DNA of 62,575 bases from positions 1 through 62,575 of the forward strand of contig JAJRVW010000197.1 of the NCBI GenBank assembly GCA_024277115.1, in the 5' to 3' direction. The stretch is from Calditrichota bacterium. GTDB lineage: Bacteria; Calditrichota; Calditrichia; Calditrichales; J004. The translations under genes were made by a program, and so were the position numbers. The notes under the pieces were generated by a model. That model did no database searches. It saw only the letters and a program-made list of their open reading frames with translations, and was not told the origin of the DNA. Shown piece after piece: positions 9,464 to 18,664 of the stretch. The first letter of the stretch is position 1. Every line of letters starts with the position of its first letter.

Positions 9464-9707
9464 ATCCTACAACTTCTATCTAAATAAAAAAGGGGTTTCA
9501 GCAAATCTATATTTTAGGCCACTAATTCACGAATTTTTGTTTTTATATCTTAGCGGCTTTGTGAGTGCTATCTTTTTGATGTGATTTTTAATCTGCTCTT
9601 TACCGAATTTATGATTTAAATGAAAACCCCAATAATCATACTCATAAGATTCAATAATCTCGATAATAAATCCTTTTTACAATTTTATTTCGATCGGCTT
9701 TGAAATC
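9464..9707. other. Convergent spacer between metF and the serine hydrolase gene
   Basis: No convincing gene or terminator. On the minus strand there is a short open stretch (about 9540-9680, 48 codons after a stop codon, no Met) reading like a C-terminal tail rich in Lys and aromatic residues. It could be a gene relic but matches nothing I recognise. Confidence 0.3.
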
Positions 9708-10763
9708 CTACCTTAATAACAATTGTGCTATGTTTTCAAGTAATGGAAAAACAGAAGGCTCACTTCGGTTGGTAAGCAAAATGACAGTTAATGAATCATC
9801 CGGAAAACGCTGGATGGAATTTCTGAAACCACTCGTTGCGCCGTTATGATGAAGACGCCGATGCCCAGCTAAAGAATCTATCCGCCAGCCAAAACCGTAA
9901 ATATTATCAGGTGTGCCTTCAAGTTTTTGTGGTGTCCAGGCTATTTGCAAGGTGGGTTTGGAAACAAGTTTCCCGGTGTACAAAGCCTGATCCCATTTAT
10001 AAAGATCGTTTACAGACGAATAAATCCCACCGTCCCCAAGCACAGCGCTGGTCCGGCTTTGGTCTTTAAAAATAAACCCGCTATCGGTGTCCGCATAGCC
10101 AAAAGCCCTGTTTTCCACTTCGGAAATGCCATCCTGGAAGGCTACTGTTGCATCCATTTTTAAAGGCATAAAAATATTCTCTGCTAAAAATGTGGCAAAC
10201 GAGCGTCCCGACACTTTTTCAATAATCATTGCCAAAACAGCATAGCCGGAGTTACTGTAACGGTGTTTAAAACCGGGTTCAAAATAAGTTGAGTCCTGCA
10301 TCATCACCATCTCAAGGACATCTTTATCCAAAATTTGCCGCGTGACAGAATCGGCCAACAGGTTTTCATAGGCGATTAATCCGGAACTGTGGTTAAGCAA
10401 TTGGGCAATGGTGATCTTTTTTCCATATTCGGGAAAGTCAGGGAATATATCCTTGAGGGTATCGTCATATTTTAATTTTTCCTGTTCAACGAGCATCATT
10501 ATGCACATGGCCGTAAACTGCTTCGTGATGGATGCCAGTCGAAAATTTGTTGCAGCAGTTACCGGAACATGCTTTTCCAGATCAGCCAGGCCATAACTTT
10601 TTTGCAGAAACACTTTTCCGTTTTTTATGATTATCAGCGAAGCGCCGGGCACATCACCTGAATAGTCAGAAAGTATCTTATCAATTTTTTGATTTGTTGA
10701 ATGCGTGCAGGCACCCAACATCAACAGTAAACAGATCGAAAAGGCGATTTTTTTTAATTCCAC
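9708..10763 (-). CDS. Serine hydrolase lipoprotein of the beta-lactamase/class C PBP family
   Basis: A penicillin-binding-protein-like serine hydrolase of the type that includes esterases, D-aminopeptidases and AmpC-like enzymes. The N-terminus MELKKIAFSICLLLMLGACTHS is a lipoprotein signal with lipobox LGAC. The catalytic SxxK motif is in RLASITKQFTAM (about residue 80), the YxN motif is YSNSGYAV, and near the C-terminus HHNGATSGFRN replaces the KTG box. The length of 351 residues is normal. It lies 26 bases downstream of the M1 peptidase gene and is probably co-transcribed with it. The two could act together on peptides or peptidoglycan fragments in the periplasm. True beta-lactamase activity cannot be inferred. 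Confidence 0.85.
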   Translation of the reverse strand: MELKKIAFSICLLLMLGACTHSTNQKIDKILSDYSGDVPGASLIIIKNGKVFLQKSYGLADLEKHVPVTAATNFRLASITKQFTAMCIMMLVEQEKLKYDDTLKDIFPDFPEYGKKITIAQLLNHSSGLIAYENLLADSVTRQILDKDVLEMVMMQDSTYFEPGFKHRYSNSGYAVLAMIIEKVSGRSFATFLAENIFMPLKMDATVAFQDGISEVENRAFGYADTDSGFIFKDQSRTSAVLGDGGIYSSVNDLYKWDQALYTGKLVSKPTLQIAWTPQKLEGTPDNIYGFGWRIDSLAGHRRLHHNGATSGFRNSIQRFPDDSLTVILLTNRSEPSVFPLLENIAQLLLR

Positions 10764-10789
10764 TTTTTACCTTTATATTGATTTCAGAT

Positions 10790-13744
10790 TTAAAATATGG
10801 GTGTTTGGCCTAGTTGAAAGTCAAAACTAATCAACCAGCGAAAAGCACTGCCCTGGTTTACGTTTCCACTTTGGCCCACCCAAATCGGAAAATCCATTTT
10901 CACTTCCTGCAATCCAAAGATTTGTCGGATTTTGTTAAAATTATTATAGGCAATTGATACCCCTGCTGATTTGACAAACTTATCAAAGGACGGTGTTTTT
11001 CCATTCCAAACAGTTCCCACATCTGCAAAAAGGAAATTATCAAAGACATCCAGATCGTACAGGCTGAGGTAGGTAAATATATTGGGGAAGTTAAAATCAA
11101 AGCTAGCTGCCAAAATATTTTGTCCATAAAGTAGATAGTTTTCATTAAAAAGTGAAGCGCCGCGTACTTTGGCGAAATCATCTAAATATAAATGCCCGTT
11201 CCTGCGCCAACTTACGGGCAAGCTTCCTTTGGCACGGTAATAATCCGCATCAAACTCTTTTACTGAGCTCGCCCCGGATAAATTAAAAAGCTCCTGGGCC
11301 GGTGTGTTTTTTGCGGCCACACCGCCCTTTAAATTAATTGTTAGTTTATAATCCGAGTAGCGGTCGCTTAAAGTTTGCCGGATATCGACACGGGCAATAC
11401 CGAAATCCTCGGTGCTGCCGGCAAGCGAATTTTTAAGGCTGAGGCCAATAAAAGTATTGTTTGCCGATCGCCTGCTTTTTAGATAATAATTCATATTTAA
11501 GGCAATCGAGCTAAAATGACCACGTTGCCAGGGGGCGTTTAAGTACCTGTTGTCAAAAAGGCTGTAATGCGCCAAAGATAAAAAGTGAAAAGAGGTTCGC
11601 GACGGGCTAAAACGCAGCTTTAAATTGGCACCTTGCCGTCCATCCAAAACATAAGCTTTTGCCATTAAAGTTGTTTTCCTAAAAAGGTTTATTGGATGCG
11701 CATATTTCAGCATAAAATCCACATTTCCGGTATTAATTTTGTACCATGATTTAAGATCAACCAGATGATAGCGGTTTAGATAGCCGCCATAATTGGCAAA
11801 ACCCAGTTTCAGGTTATCCACATCATTATAAAAAACCGATGGCCAGGTTTCCCACAAATATTTATCTAAAGGCGGTACAGATGACTGCCGTTTTATAAAA
11901 ACAAAATCCATTTTGGGGATTGTCCGGCTGCTGTTATTTAATTTATTAACATCCAGCAAGGCATTCTCGGGATCAATTACTGCCTCCGTAACCCGGCCTT
12001 TGACAGGGATTTTTACGGTGTATTTTTTTTGACTAAAATTCCAGGGATCGAGATATTTTCGATCCGCTGTTTTTGGAAAAAAAGTTAAAATTGGAATCCG
12101 GTAAATAAGGGAATCGCCGTTTTCGAGGGTGAGGAGCAAATCAACAGGCATGTGAATATCTTCAAGTTTTTCAATTTCAATTTCGGCAACAAAACCCGTG
12201 TCTGTTTCGATATTTTTCAACCCGCTCAATTTGTAATCAAGCTTACGCACGCTGTAAATCCAATCGGCGAAGAACCAATCCAAATCAGCGCCATAGGCTT
12301 CTTCCATTACATGCTTAAAATCTTCGGGCTGCGGATGCTTAAAGTGCCATTTATCATAATAGGCCTTCATGCCCTTCCAAAAAAGCTTTGGGCCCATTAC
12401 ATTCTCAAGCATGAGGATAATTGTCCCGGCCTTGTCATATTGCGAGGCGCCGGCCCCATAACCAAATTTATCCGGCATGGTGTTTACCGGGTCTTTTTCC
12501 AATCCCGATTTTATTAACCGCAGCGATGTTAAATGCGCCGCAGGCCGTTCATTGCGCTCGGTTCCAAAATATTTGTACAACAGGCTACGATACCCAAAAT
12601 TATAATTACCGTGTAAGCCATATAAGTCTTCCACCCCAAGGATTTCTGCAAACTGGGTAAAGCCCTCGTCCATCCACTCAAATTCGGTTTGATTGGAGCC
12701 AAGCAGTCCATAAAACCAGTTATGGGCAATCTCATGGACTATGACAGCCCTGAAAAAAGAAAGGCGGTAATCGGGATGGATGTAAGTGTTGATAAACACA
12801 ATTCCGGGATATTCCATCCCGCCTGCATGGATGTACGTATCGGCCACGGTTAACTGGCTGTATGGATAACGGCCAAAACGTTCACTAAAAAAACGGATAC
12901 TGCCAAAACCGGGTAAAACCTCTTTCTTCCATGCTTCATAATTCTGGTCCATTACAAGATAATGTACATCGATGCCATCCCAGCTTTTTGTGATATAACG
13001 ATAATCCGGGTCGGCGCTCCATGCAAAATCGTGTACATTGTGGGCTTCATATTTCCAGGTTGTTGTGGATGTTGTGTCGTCCGGGTTTTGATCAAACCAT
13101 TCGCGCACTTCTTTGGTCGTGTCCTGCATGGCCTCATCTGCATTGATCAATTTGCCGGTTGCCCCAAGGACAAAACCCTTTGGTACGGTTATGTCTACTT
13201 TAAAATCACCCCACTCCTGATAAAATTCGTTGCTGATGTGCTGATGAAGGTGCCAGCCCTCTTTATCGTACACAACAGGTGTGGGAAACCAGTTGCCCAC
13301 ATCATAATGCAAACCCTGATAGCCGTAACGGCCTGCGGCCGGTGGTAGTTTTGCCACAAAATCAAACTTAAGCAGTACAGAATCTTTTGGCGCGATAGCT
13401 TTATTCAGATCGAGCCGCATCAAGGTGTGGTCAATTTCAAACGCACTATTTTCTTTTCCATTTTCTGAAATACTTTTAATTTCCAAATAGGCCGTTGTCC
13501 GTTTAAGCAAGTTGCCATCCTCCAAATAGGCGCCTTCTTTATACCTGTTAAAATAGAGATGAAAATAAACGGATTTAAGCGTGTCCGGCGAATGGTTTAC
13601 ATATAATAGTTTCTGATTGGCCTCAATCCGGTTTTCATTAATATCCAACCTGGCGTCGATTACATAATTGACATATTGTTGAAAATAATTTTCCTGGGCA
13701 GTAAGCGTACCGAACAAAAAGAAAATAGATAGAAAGTATTTCAT
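10790..13744 (-). CDS. Secreted M1-family zinc metallopeptidase with long C-terminal domain
   Basis: An aminopeptidase-like enzyme of the gluzincin M1 family. The signal peptide is MKYFLSIFFLFGTLTAQ. The substrate-binding motif is GGMEYPG (about residue 305). The zinc site is VIVHEIAHNWFYGLLGS, followed 18 residues later by the third ligand in WMDEGFTQFAE. Typical M1 proteins end after the helical domain, but this 984-residue protein carries roughly 350 extra residues (from about 640). They are rich in alternating aromatic and polar strands (for example LKLRFSPSRTSFHFLSLAHYSLFDNRY), suggesting a beta-barrel or surface-layer-like domain, possibly outer-membrane. Such extended M1 proteins occur in Bacteroidota-type genomes. 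It is first of a two-gene run with the serine hydrolase. Confidence 0.85.
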   Translation of the reverse strand: MKYFLSIFFLFGTLTAQENYFQQYVNYVIDARLDINENRIEANQKLLYVNHSPDTLKSVYFHLYFNRYKEGAYLEDGNLLKRTTAYLEIKSISENGKENSAFEIDHTLMRLDLNKAIAPKDSVLLKFDFVAKLPPAAGRYGYQGLHYDVGNWFPTPVVYDKEGWHLHQHISNEFYQEWGDFKVDITVPKGFVLGATGKLINADEAMQDTTKEVREWFDQNPDDTTSTTTWKYEAHNVHDFAWSADPDYRYITKSWDGIDVHYLVMDQNYEAWKKEVLPGFGSIRFFSERFGRYPYSQLTVADTYIHAGGMEYPGIVFINTYIHPDYRLSFFRAVIVHEIAHNWFYGLLGSNQTEFEWMDEGFTQFAEILGVEDLYGLHGNYNFGYRSLLYKYFGTERNERPAAHLTSLRLIKSGLEKDPVNTMPDKFGYGAGASQYDKAGTIILMLENVMGPKLFWKGMKAYYDKWHFKHPQPEDFKHVMEEAYGADLDWFFADWIYSVRKLDYKLSGLKNIETDTGFVAEIEIEKLEDIHMPVDLLLTLENGDSLIYRIPILTFFPKTADRKYLDPWNFSQKKYTVKIPVKGRVTEAVIDPENALLDVNKLNNSSRTIPKMDFVFIKRQSSVPPLDKYLWETWPSVFYNDVDNLKLGFANYGGYLNRYHLVDLKSWYKINTGNVDFMLKYAHPINLFRKTTLMAKAYVLDGRQGANLKLRFSPSRTSFHFLSLAHYSLFDNRYLNAPWQRGHFSSIALNMNYYLKSRRSANNTFIGLSLKNSLAGSTEDFGIARVDIRQTLSDRYSDYKLTINLKGGVAAKNTPAQELFNLSGASSVKEFDADYYRAKGSLPVSWRRNGHLYLDDFAKVRGASLFNENYLLYGQNILAASFDFNFPNIFTYLSLYDLDVFDNFLFADVGTVWNGKTPSFDKFVKSAGVSIAYNNFNKIRQIFGLQEVKMDFPIWVGQSGNVNQGSAFRWLISFDFQLGQTPIF

Positions 13745-13845
13745 TGATCACCTTATAAAAATAGATTTTATTGTTTTAACATGAGTTCGATATAAAACTT
13801 TTACATTGAAAAAATTATTTTAACAATAAGAAAGGCAAATAAAAC

Positions 13846-13926
13846 AACTCACCCCAACACAGTTTCTACGAATTTTAAGTTTTTCAAGTCCCCTCTCTTG
13901 TAAGAGTGAGGATTTAGGGGTGAGTT
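13846..13926. repeat. Inverted-repeat element, possible REP/MITE-like remnant
   Basis: AACTCACCCC (13846-13855) is matched in inverse by GGGGTGAGTT (13917-13926). Inside lies a second hairpin, CTCTT-GT-AAGAG, flanked by CCC and GAGG. GC-rich arms in an AT-rich spacer and nested hairpins resemble small dispersed intergenic repeats. Only one copy is seen in this window. Confidence 0.45.
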
Positions 13927-13987
13927 CCAGAAAAAAAATCATACTAAAATAAATGTTTTCTTTAGATCGAACTCAGGCTGTTTTATT

Positions 13988-15190
13988 TTACCTATCAAAA
14001 TCATCACGGATGGAAGCCCCGAGGCTGTCGGCACGATTTATGGCCTTTGTGCCAAACTTTAAACGGATTTCATCTTCCAACGCATCAAGCTGCTTGCCTT
14101 TATTATCGGCGCTGTCAAAAATGGAGAGTTGCTGGCCTGTCTGTTTTTCAAAGCCGCTTACCCCAACACCAATCAAGCGGACCGTTCGTCCTTTAATATA
14201 ATTCTTTTCAAATAATTTTGTAATAGTTTTATAGATTATTTCGGTGGCGTTTGTCGGGGATTGTACTGTTTTGTTCCGTGTGATGGTCGAGAAATCGGAG
14301 TAGCGTAGCTTGAGATGGATTGTTTTACCGTTTAGCTTGTGCTTGCGTAATCGGTAACCAACTTTGTCACATAATGCGGAGAGCCTCTTGCGCAACTTCT
14401 CCCCGTCTCGAATATCTGTAGAAAAAGTATGCTCGTTGCTCACCGATTTAACACCCTGCCCTGCATGTACTTCCCGGTTATCAATCCCGTGGGCCAGCTT
14501 ATAAAAATGATCGCCCATTTTGCCCAATTTCTTTTTTAAAATATCTTCCGGGAAGGCGGCAAGCTCTCCAATGGTCTCAATCCCCATTTTATGTAACACT
14601 TTTTGGGTCTGCTTGCCTGCGCCCCATAATCGTGAAATAGGCAAGGGATGAAGAAACTCAGATATTTTTTCGGGGTCAACAACCACAAGCCCGTCCGGTT
14701 TTTCAAGATCGGAGGCAATTTTTGCGAGATATTTATTGGGCGCCATTCCCACCGAGGCCGTAAGGTTTAGTTTCTCTTTGATCCGATCCTTAATAAGCTG
14801 CGCGATTTTTTCACCCTCGCCGAACAGGCGAATGGAACCGGTGACATCCATAAAAGCTTCATCAATGGAAAGAGGTTCAACCTGATCGGTAAACTCATAA
14901 AGTATTTCAAAAACCTGTTTGCTTACCTGGCTATAAAGTTTACCATGTGGCCAAACATAAATCCCCTGTGGGCATAATTTATAAGCCGTACGGATGGGCA
15001 TGGCCGAATGCACACCAAATGAGCGCGCTTCATACGAACAGGTTGAGACTACGCCACGCCCTTTGCCACCTTGAGGGTCTGCGCCCACGATAACAGGTTT
15101 GCCACGATAGTCAGGGTTGTCACGTTGCTCCACAGAAGCAAAAAACGCATCCATATCCATGTGCAGGATTACACGGGAATTATCAATCAA
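13988..15190 (-). CDS. dinB: DNA polymerase IV (Y-family translesion polymerase)
   Basis: Error-prone lesion-bypass polymerase. The N-terminal VILHMDMDAFFASVEQRDNP carries the first catalytic aspartate. The YEARSFGVHSAMP segment and the SIDEAFMDVTGS motif (second catalytic acidic pair) are intact. The helix-hairpin-helix LWGAGKQTQKVLHKMGIETIGELA lies in the thumb, and the little-finger domain follows with the conserved LRYSDFSTITR. Near the C-terminus GQQLSIFD looks like a sliding-clamp-binding motif. The 400-residue length is slightly longer than the 350-residue E. coli protein but common in other phyla. It is transcribed divergently from the YkgJ-family gene. No LexA-type box was recognised upstream. 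Confidence 0.95.
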   Translation of the reverse strand: MIDNSRVILHMDMDAFFASVEQRDNPDYRGKPVIVGADPQGGKGRGVVSTCSYEARSFGVHSAMPIRTAYKLCPQGIYVWPHGKLYSQVSKQVFEILYEFTDQVEPLSIDEAFMDVTGSIRLFGEGEKIAQLIKDRIKEKLNLTASVGMAPNKYLAKIASDLEKPDGLVVVDPEKISEFLHPLPISRLWGAGKQTQKVLHKMGIETIGELAAFPEDILKKKLGKMGDHFYKLAHGIDNREVHAGQGVKSVSNEHTFSTDIRDGEKLRKRLSALCDKVGYRLRKHKLNGKTIHLKLRYSDFSTITRNKTVQSPTNATEIIYKTITKLFEKNYIKGRTVRLIGVGVSGFEKQTGQQLSIFDSADNKGKQLDALEDEIRLKFGTKAINRADSLGASIRDDFDR

Positions 15191-15355
15191 AGTTGTTCTT
15201 TCTCATAATCATTCTCTTGCTCTTTTTTTTAAATTGAAGACAGGTAAATGAAATAATCAAATATTAACGCAAAAGGATGGAATAAATCTAAACATTTTTT
15301 TGGATCTGTAATAATCATTTCTTATTAAAAGAGGTTCAATTTTTAAATACTGAAA

Positions 15356-15778
15356 ATGGCCAGAATAAATATAAAAACCCCGATCTATTTTAAATGCCAG
15401 GATGGCTGTTCCAACTGCTGTAAAGTAAGTGGCGGCTTTGTGGTTGTACGTGATGTTGAGGTGGAGCCCATCGCCAAACATTTAAAAATACCTGCCGATG
15501 ATTTTATAAAAAACTTTACACGCAAGGAAGGCAAATATACGTGCCTGGTCGATCATGCAGGCGAGGATTGTATTTTCCTGGAAGAAGATAAATGTGTTAT
15601 TTATCCCGTTCGGCCAATTCAGTGCAAAACTTTCCCTTTTTGGCCACAAAACCTCAAAACCGAAAAACGATGGATTCTGATTGAAAATGAATGCCCTGGG
15701 ATTGGCACCGGCAAGGCCTTCTCCAAAGAAGAAATCGAAGCAATTTTTAAGGGCAAGCCTGTTAATTCTGAAAAATAA
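15356..15778 (+). CDS. YkgJ-family cysteine cluster protein
   Basis: A small protein of 140 residues with the signature CQDGCSNCCKVSGGFVVV near the N-terminus, followed by CIFLEEDKCVIYPVRPIQCKTFPFWP. The cysteine pattern is that of the YkgJ/UPF0153 zinc- or iron-binding family, of unknown function. The first cysteine cluster starts at residue 14, so the ATG at 15356 gives a complete domain. It is convergent with polA (50-base gap). The conserved context next to DNA polymerases is only positional and gives no function. Confidence 0.85.
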   Translation: MARINIKTPIYFKCQDGCSNCCKVSGGFVVVRDVEVEPIAKHLKIPADDFIKNFTRKEGKYTCLVDHAGEDCIFLEEDKCVIYPVRPIQCKTFPFWPQNLKTEKRWILIENECPGIGTGKAFSKEEIEAIFKGKPVNSEK

Positions 15779-15828
15779 CTTTTGACAATGTTTCTCTTAT
15801 TCTGAACTAACAAATATCCATGGCGCCG

Positions 15829-18567
15829 CTACTCATGCGCTTCCAGCCAATTAGCGCCGTAACCACTATCCACAACTACCGGTACAGATAGAGGCATTGC
15901 ATCGGCCATGATGCGTTCGATATTTCCCGCAAATTCTTCCATATAATTGTTGTCCACTTCAAATACCAGTTCATCATGCACTTGTAAAAGCATATAGGCC
16001 GGGCAGTTTTCCTGTGCATCGATAAAATGCTGCACATCGATCATCGCCTTTTTAATAAGGTCAGCAGCCGATCCCTGGATGGGCGTGTTAATGGCCATGC
16101 GTTCGGCAAATTCACGAATATTACGGTTCTTACTTTTAATCTCCGGCAAATAGCGGCGGCGTTTCATCATCGTCTCGATATAACCTTGCTCGTTTGCCTG
16201 CTCGATGGATTTGCGCATAAAAAGTTGAATATTGGGATAGGTCGCAAAATAATTGGCGATAAAAATTTCAGCCTCGTCCGCGCTGATATGTAAACGGGTT
16301 GAGAGCCCCCATTTGTTCATACCGTATATAATACCAAAATTTATTTCTTTGGCCTTACGGCGATGGTCGGCAGTCACGGCATCAAGGTCTACATCAAAGA
16401 TGAGCGATGCCGTCACCGCATGTATATCGGCGCCCTGTTTAAAACCCGAAATCAAGGTCTCGTCTCCCGATAAATGGGCCATAATGCGCAACTCAATCTG
16501 GGAGTAATCCGCGCTTAAAATGCTGTATCCTTCCCTGCTTGGGATAAATGCCCGGCGGATTTCTTTTCCCAAACTTGTACGGATCGGGATATTCTGTAAA
16601 TTCGGGTTCTGGCTGGAAAGGCGGCCTGTTGCGGCAACAGTTTGGTTGTACGAAGTATGGATTTTACCTGTTTTGGGATGGACCATTTCCGGCAAGGCAT
16701 CCACGTAGGTGTTTTTTAGTTTGGCCAGTTTACGAAAGTTTAAAATCTTGTCAATTACCGGGTGTTCGGCATAGCGTTCCAGTGTTTGCTCAGAAGTAGA
16801 GATTTGCCCTGTTTTGGTTTTTTTAGGTTTACGCAAGCCCAACTCTTCATGGATTTTTTTATCCTCAAACATGATGCTGCCCAATTGTTGCGGCGAGCTG
16901 ATATTAAACTCCTGCCCGGCAAATTCGTAAATTTCCTGCTCCGTTTTTATCAACTCTTTATTGATTTGCTCCGACAATTTTTTAAGTAAGTCTAAATCAA
17001 TTTTTATCCCGTTTGTTTCGGTGATTTCCAACACTTCCAATAATGGGATTTCAAGCCCGAACATTAAATCCGCAAGGCCAAGTTTTTCGATTTTATTCTC
17101 TAAAATATTGGCAACCCGCAAGGTAATATCGGCATCTTCGGCAGCATACGGCATCACTTCCGCTGCCGGTAAATCAGTCATCCGTTTTTCATCTTTTCCC
17201 TTCCCAATCAAGTCAGAGATCGGGATCATTTTATAGCCCAGGTATTGTTCGGCGAGATGATCTAAATTATGCTTTCGATTGGACGGATCAAGCAAATAAG
17301 AGGCGATCATTGTATCGAAGTGGATACCTTTTGTGACGAGCCCGTGTTGCTTTAAAACGGCATGGTCGTATTTTAGGTTTTGACCATATTTTTTTATTTT
17401 TGGATTGGTGAATACCGGCGTTAATGCGCGCAATATTTCCTTTTGGGACAAACGGATATCAGCATGGTTTAGCGGAATATACCAGCCTTCATGCTCTTTC
17501 CAGGAAAAGGCCAGCCCGGCAATGTTTGCCGTTAACGTATCCAGCGAATCGGTTTCCAGATCAAACACAAAACTTTTTTGCCTTTTCAATTTTGCAAGAA
17601 AATCATCAAAAGCTTTTTTGGTATCGATTAGGGTATACTTAACTTTTTCAGGGTCATAAACCGCGCTTTCTTCGGCGACAAACCCAACATCTTCGTTGAG
17701 CGCAAGCATGCGATTGTAAAGGCTGTTAAATTCCAGTTCTTTCATTAAAGCGCCAACAACCTGCATGTCCCACATTTCAAAACGGATGTCTTCAAGCGAC
17801 ACTTCGATGGGCGTATCTACCTTAATAGTGGCCAGGTTTTGCGAGAGGCGCGCTTTATCTTCGTTATTGATTACATTTTCTTTTACCACGCTCTTTTTTA
17901 GTTTATCCACATTTTGGTAGAGGCCGTCGATACTGCCATATTCCGCTAAGAATTTTACGGCGGTTTTCTTACCAACCTTTGGCACGCCCGGGATATTGTC
18001 CGAGCTATCGCCCATCAGCGCCAGCCAATCCACAATTTGTGATGGCTTTACTTCATATTTCTCAAATATTTTATCTGCATCCAAAATTTCAGGTGGATTG
18101 CCATATTTCCCGGTGGCGTAAATAAATACATGGTCGTTTACAAGTTGGGCCATATCTTTATCCCCGGAAACGATGTAGACATCAAGGTCATTAGAGGCAA
18201 AACGTGTGGCCAGAGTACCAATAATATCATCGGCCTCATAACCGTCCATTTCCAAAAGGACAAAATTTATTTTTTTAAGGCTGTCCATCATGCGCGGTAT
18301 TTGCGCGCGCATCTCATCGGGCATCCGCTCACGCGTGGCTTTGTACTCTTTGTAAATCTCATGCCGAAAAGTCGGTTTACTTGTATCAAAAATTACAGCG
18401 ATATATTCCGGCTGTTCCTCGGTAATAATCTTGACCATTGTATTTAAGAAACCAAAAGTTGCGGAGGTATCTTCGCCTTTGGAATTAATAAGCGGGTTAC
18501 GGATAAGGGCAAAATAGCTACGGTAAAACAGTGCGGAGCCATCAATAAGAAATAGTTTTTCGGGCAT
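15829..18567 (-). CDS. polA: DNA polymerase I with active proofreading domain
   Basis: Repair and Okazaki-fragment polymerase. Three domains are visible. The 5' nuclease (residues 1-290) has LFLIDGSALFYRSYFA, DGYEADDIIGTLA, SGDKDMAQLV and GDSSDNIPGVPKVGKKTA. The 3'-5' exonuclease (about 310-500) keeps all catalytic residues: FDLETDSLDT, YGQNLKYDHAVL and YAAEDADITLR. The polymerase has motif A DYSQIELRIMAHLSGDE, motif B RRKAKEINFGIIYGMN and motif C LQVHDELVFEV. Many FCB and Firmicute enzymes have lost the proofreading residues; this one has not. The 912-residue length is typical. It may be co-transcribed after the mutS2 to yqeY run, although 97 bases separate it from mutS2 on the other side. 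Confidence 0.97.
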   Translation of the reverse strand: MPEKLFLIDGSALFYRSYFALIRNPLINSKGEDTSATFGFLNTMVKIITEEQPEYIAVIFDTSKPTFRHEIYKEYKATRERMPDEMRAQIPRMMDSLKKINFVLLEMDGYEADDIIGTLATRFASNDLDVYIVSGDKDMAQLVNDHVFIYATGKYGNPPEILDADKIFEKYEVKPSQIVDWLALMGDSSDNIPGVPKVGKKTAVKFLAEYGSIDGLYQNVDKLKKSVVKENVINNEDKARLSQNLATIKVDTPIEVSLEDIRFEMWDMQVVGALMKELEFNSLYNRMLALNEDVGFVAEESAVYDPEKVKYTLIDTKKAFDDFLAKLKRQKSFVFDLETDSLDTLTANIAGLAFSWKEHEGWYIPLNHADIRLSQKEILRALTPVFTNPKIKKYGQNLKYDHAVLKQHGLVTKGIHFDTMIASYLLDPSNRKHNLDHLAEQYLGYKMIPISDLIGKGKDEKRMTDLPAAEVMPYAAEDADITLRVANILENKIEKLGLADLMFGLEIPLLEVLEITETNGIKIDLDLLKKLSEQINKELIKTEQEIYEFAGQEFNISSPQQLGSIMFEDKKIHEELGLRKPKKTKTGQISTSEQTLERYAEHPVIDKILNFRKLAKLKNTYVDALPEMVHPKTGKIHTSYNQTVAATGRLSSQNPNLQNIPIRTSLGKEIRRAFIPSREGYSILSADYSQIELRIMAHLSGDETLISGFKQGADIHAVTASLIFDVDLDAVTADHRRKAKEINFGIIYGMNKWGLSTRLHISADEAEIFIANYFATYPNIQLFMRKSIEQANEQGYIETMMKRRRYLPEIKSKNRNIREFAERMAINTPIQGSAADLIKKAMIDVQHFIDAQENCPAYMLLQVHDELVFEVDNNYMEEFAGNIERIMADAMPLSVPVVVDSGYGANWLEAHE

Positions 18568-18664
18568 AAGTTGGCCTTTTTTGGAAAAATGTTTTTGGGA
18601 TTTTCTATGGTTTGAATGTATAAAACTAAATTGAAAAATGTAAGCGGTAAAACTGGGAAATATA

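Noticed and set aside
9540-9680. Short open stretch on the minus strand in the metF/serine hydrolase spacer
   Set aside because: No start codon, a stop codon just upstream, 48 codons, and no recognisable family; too weak to call a gene.
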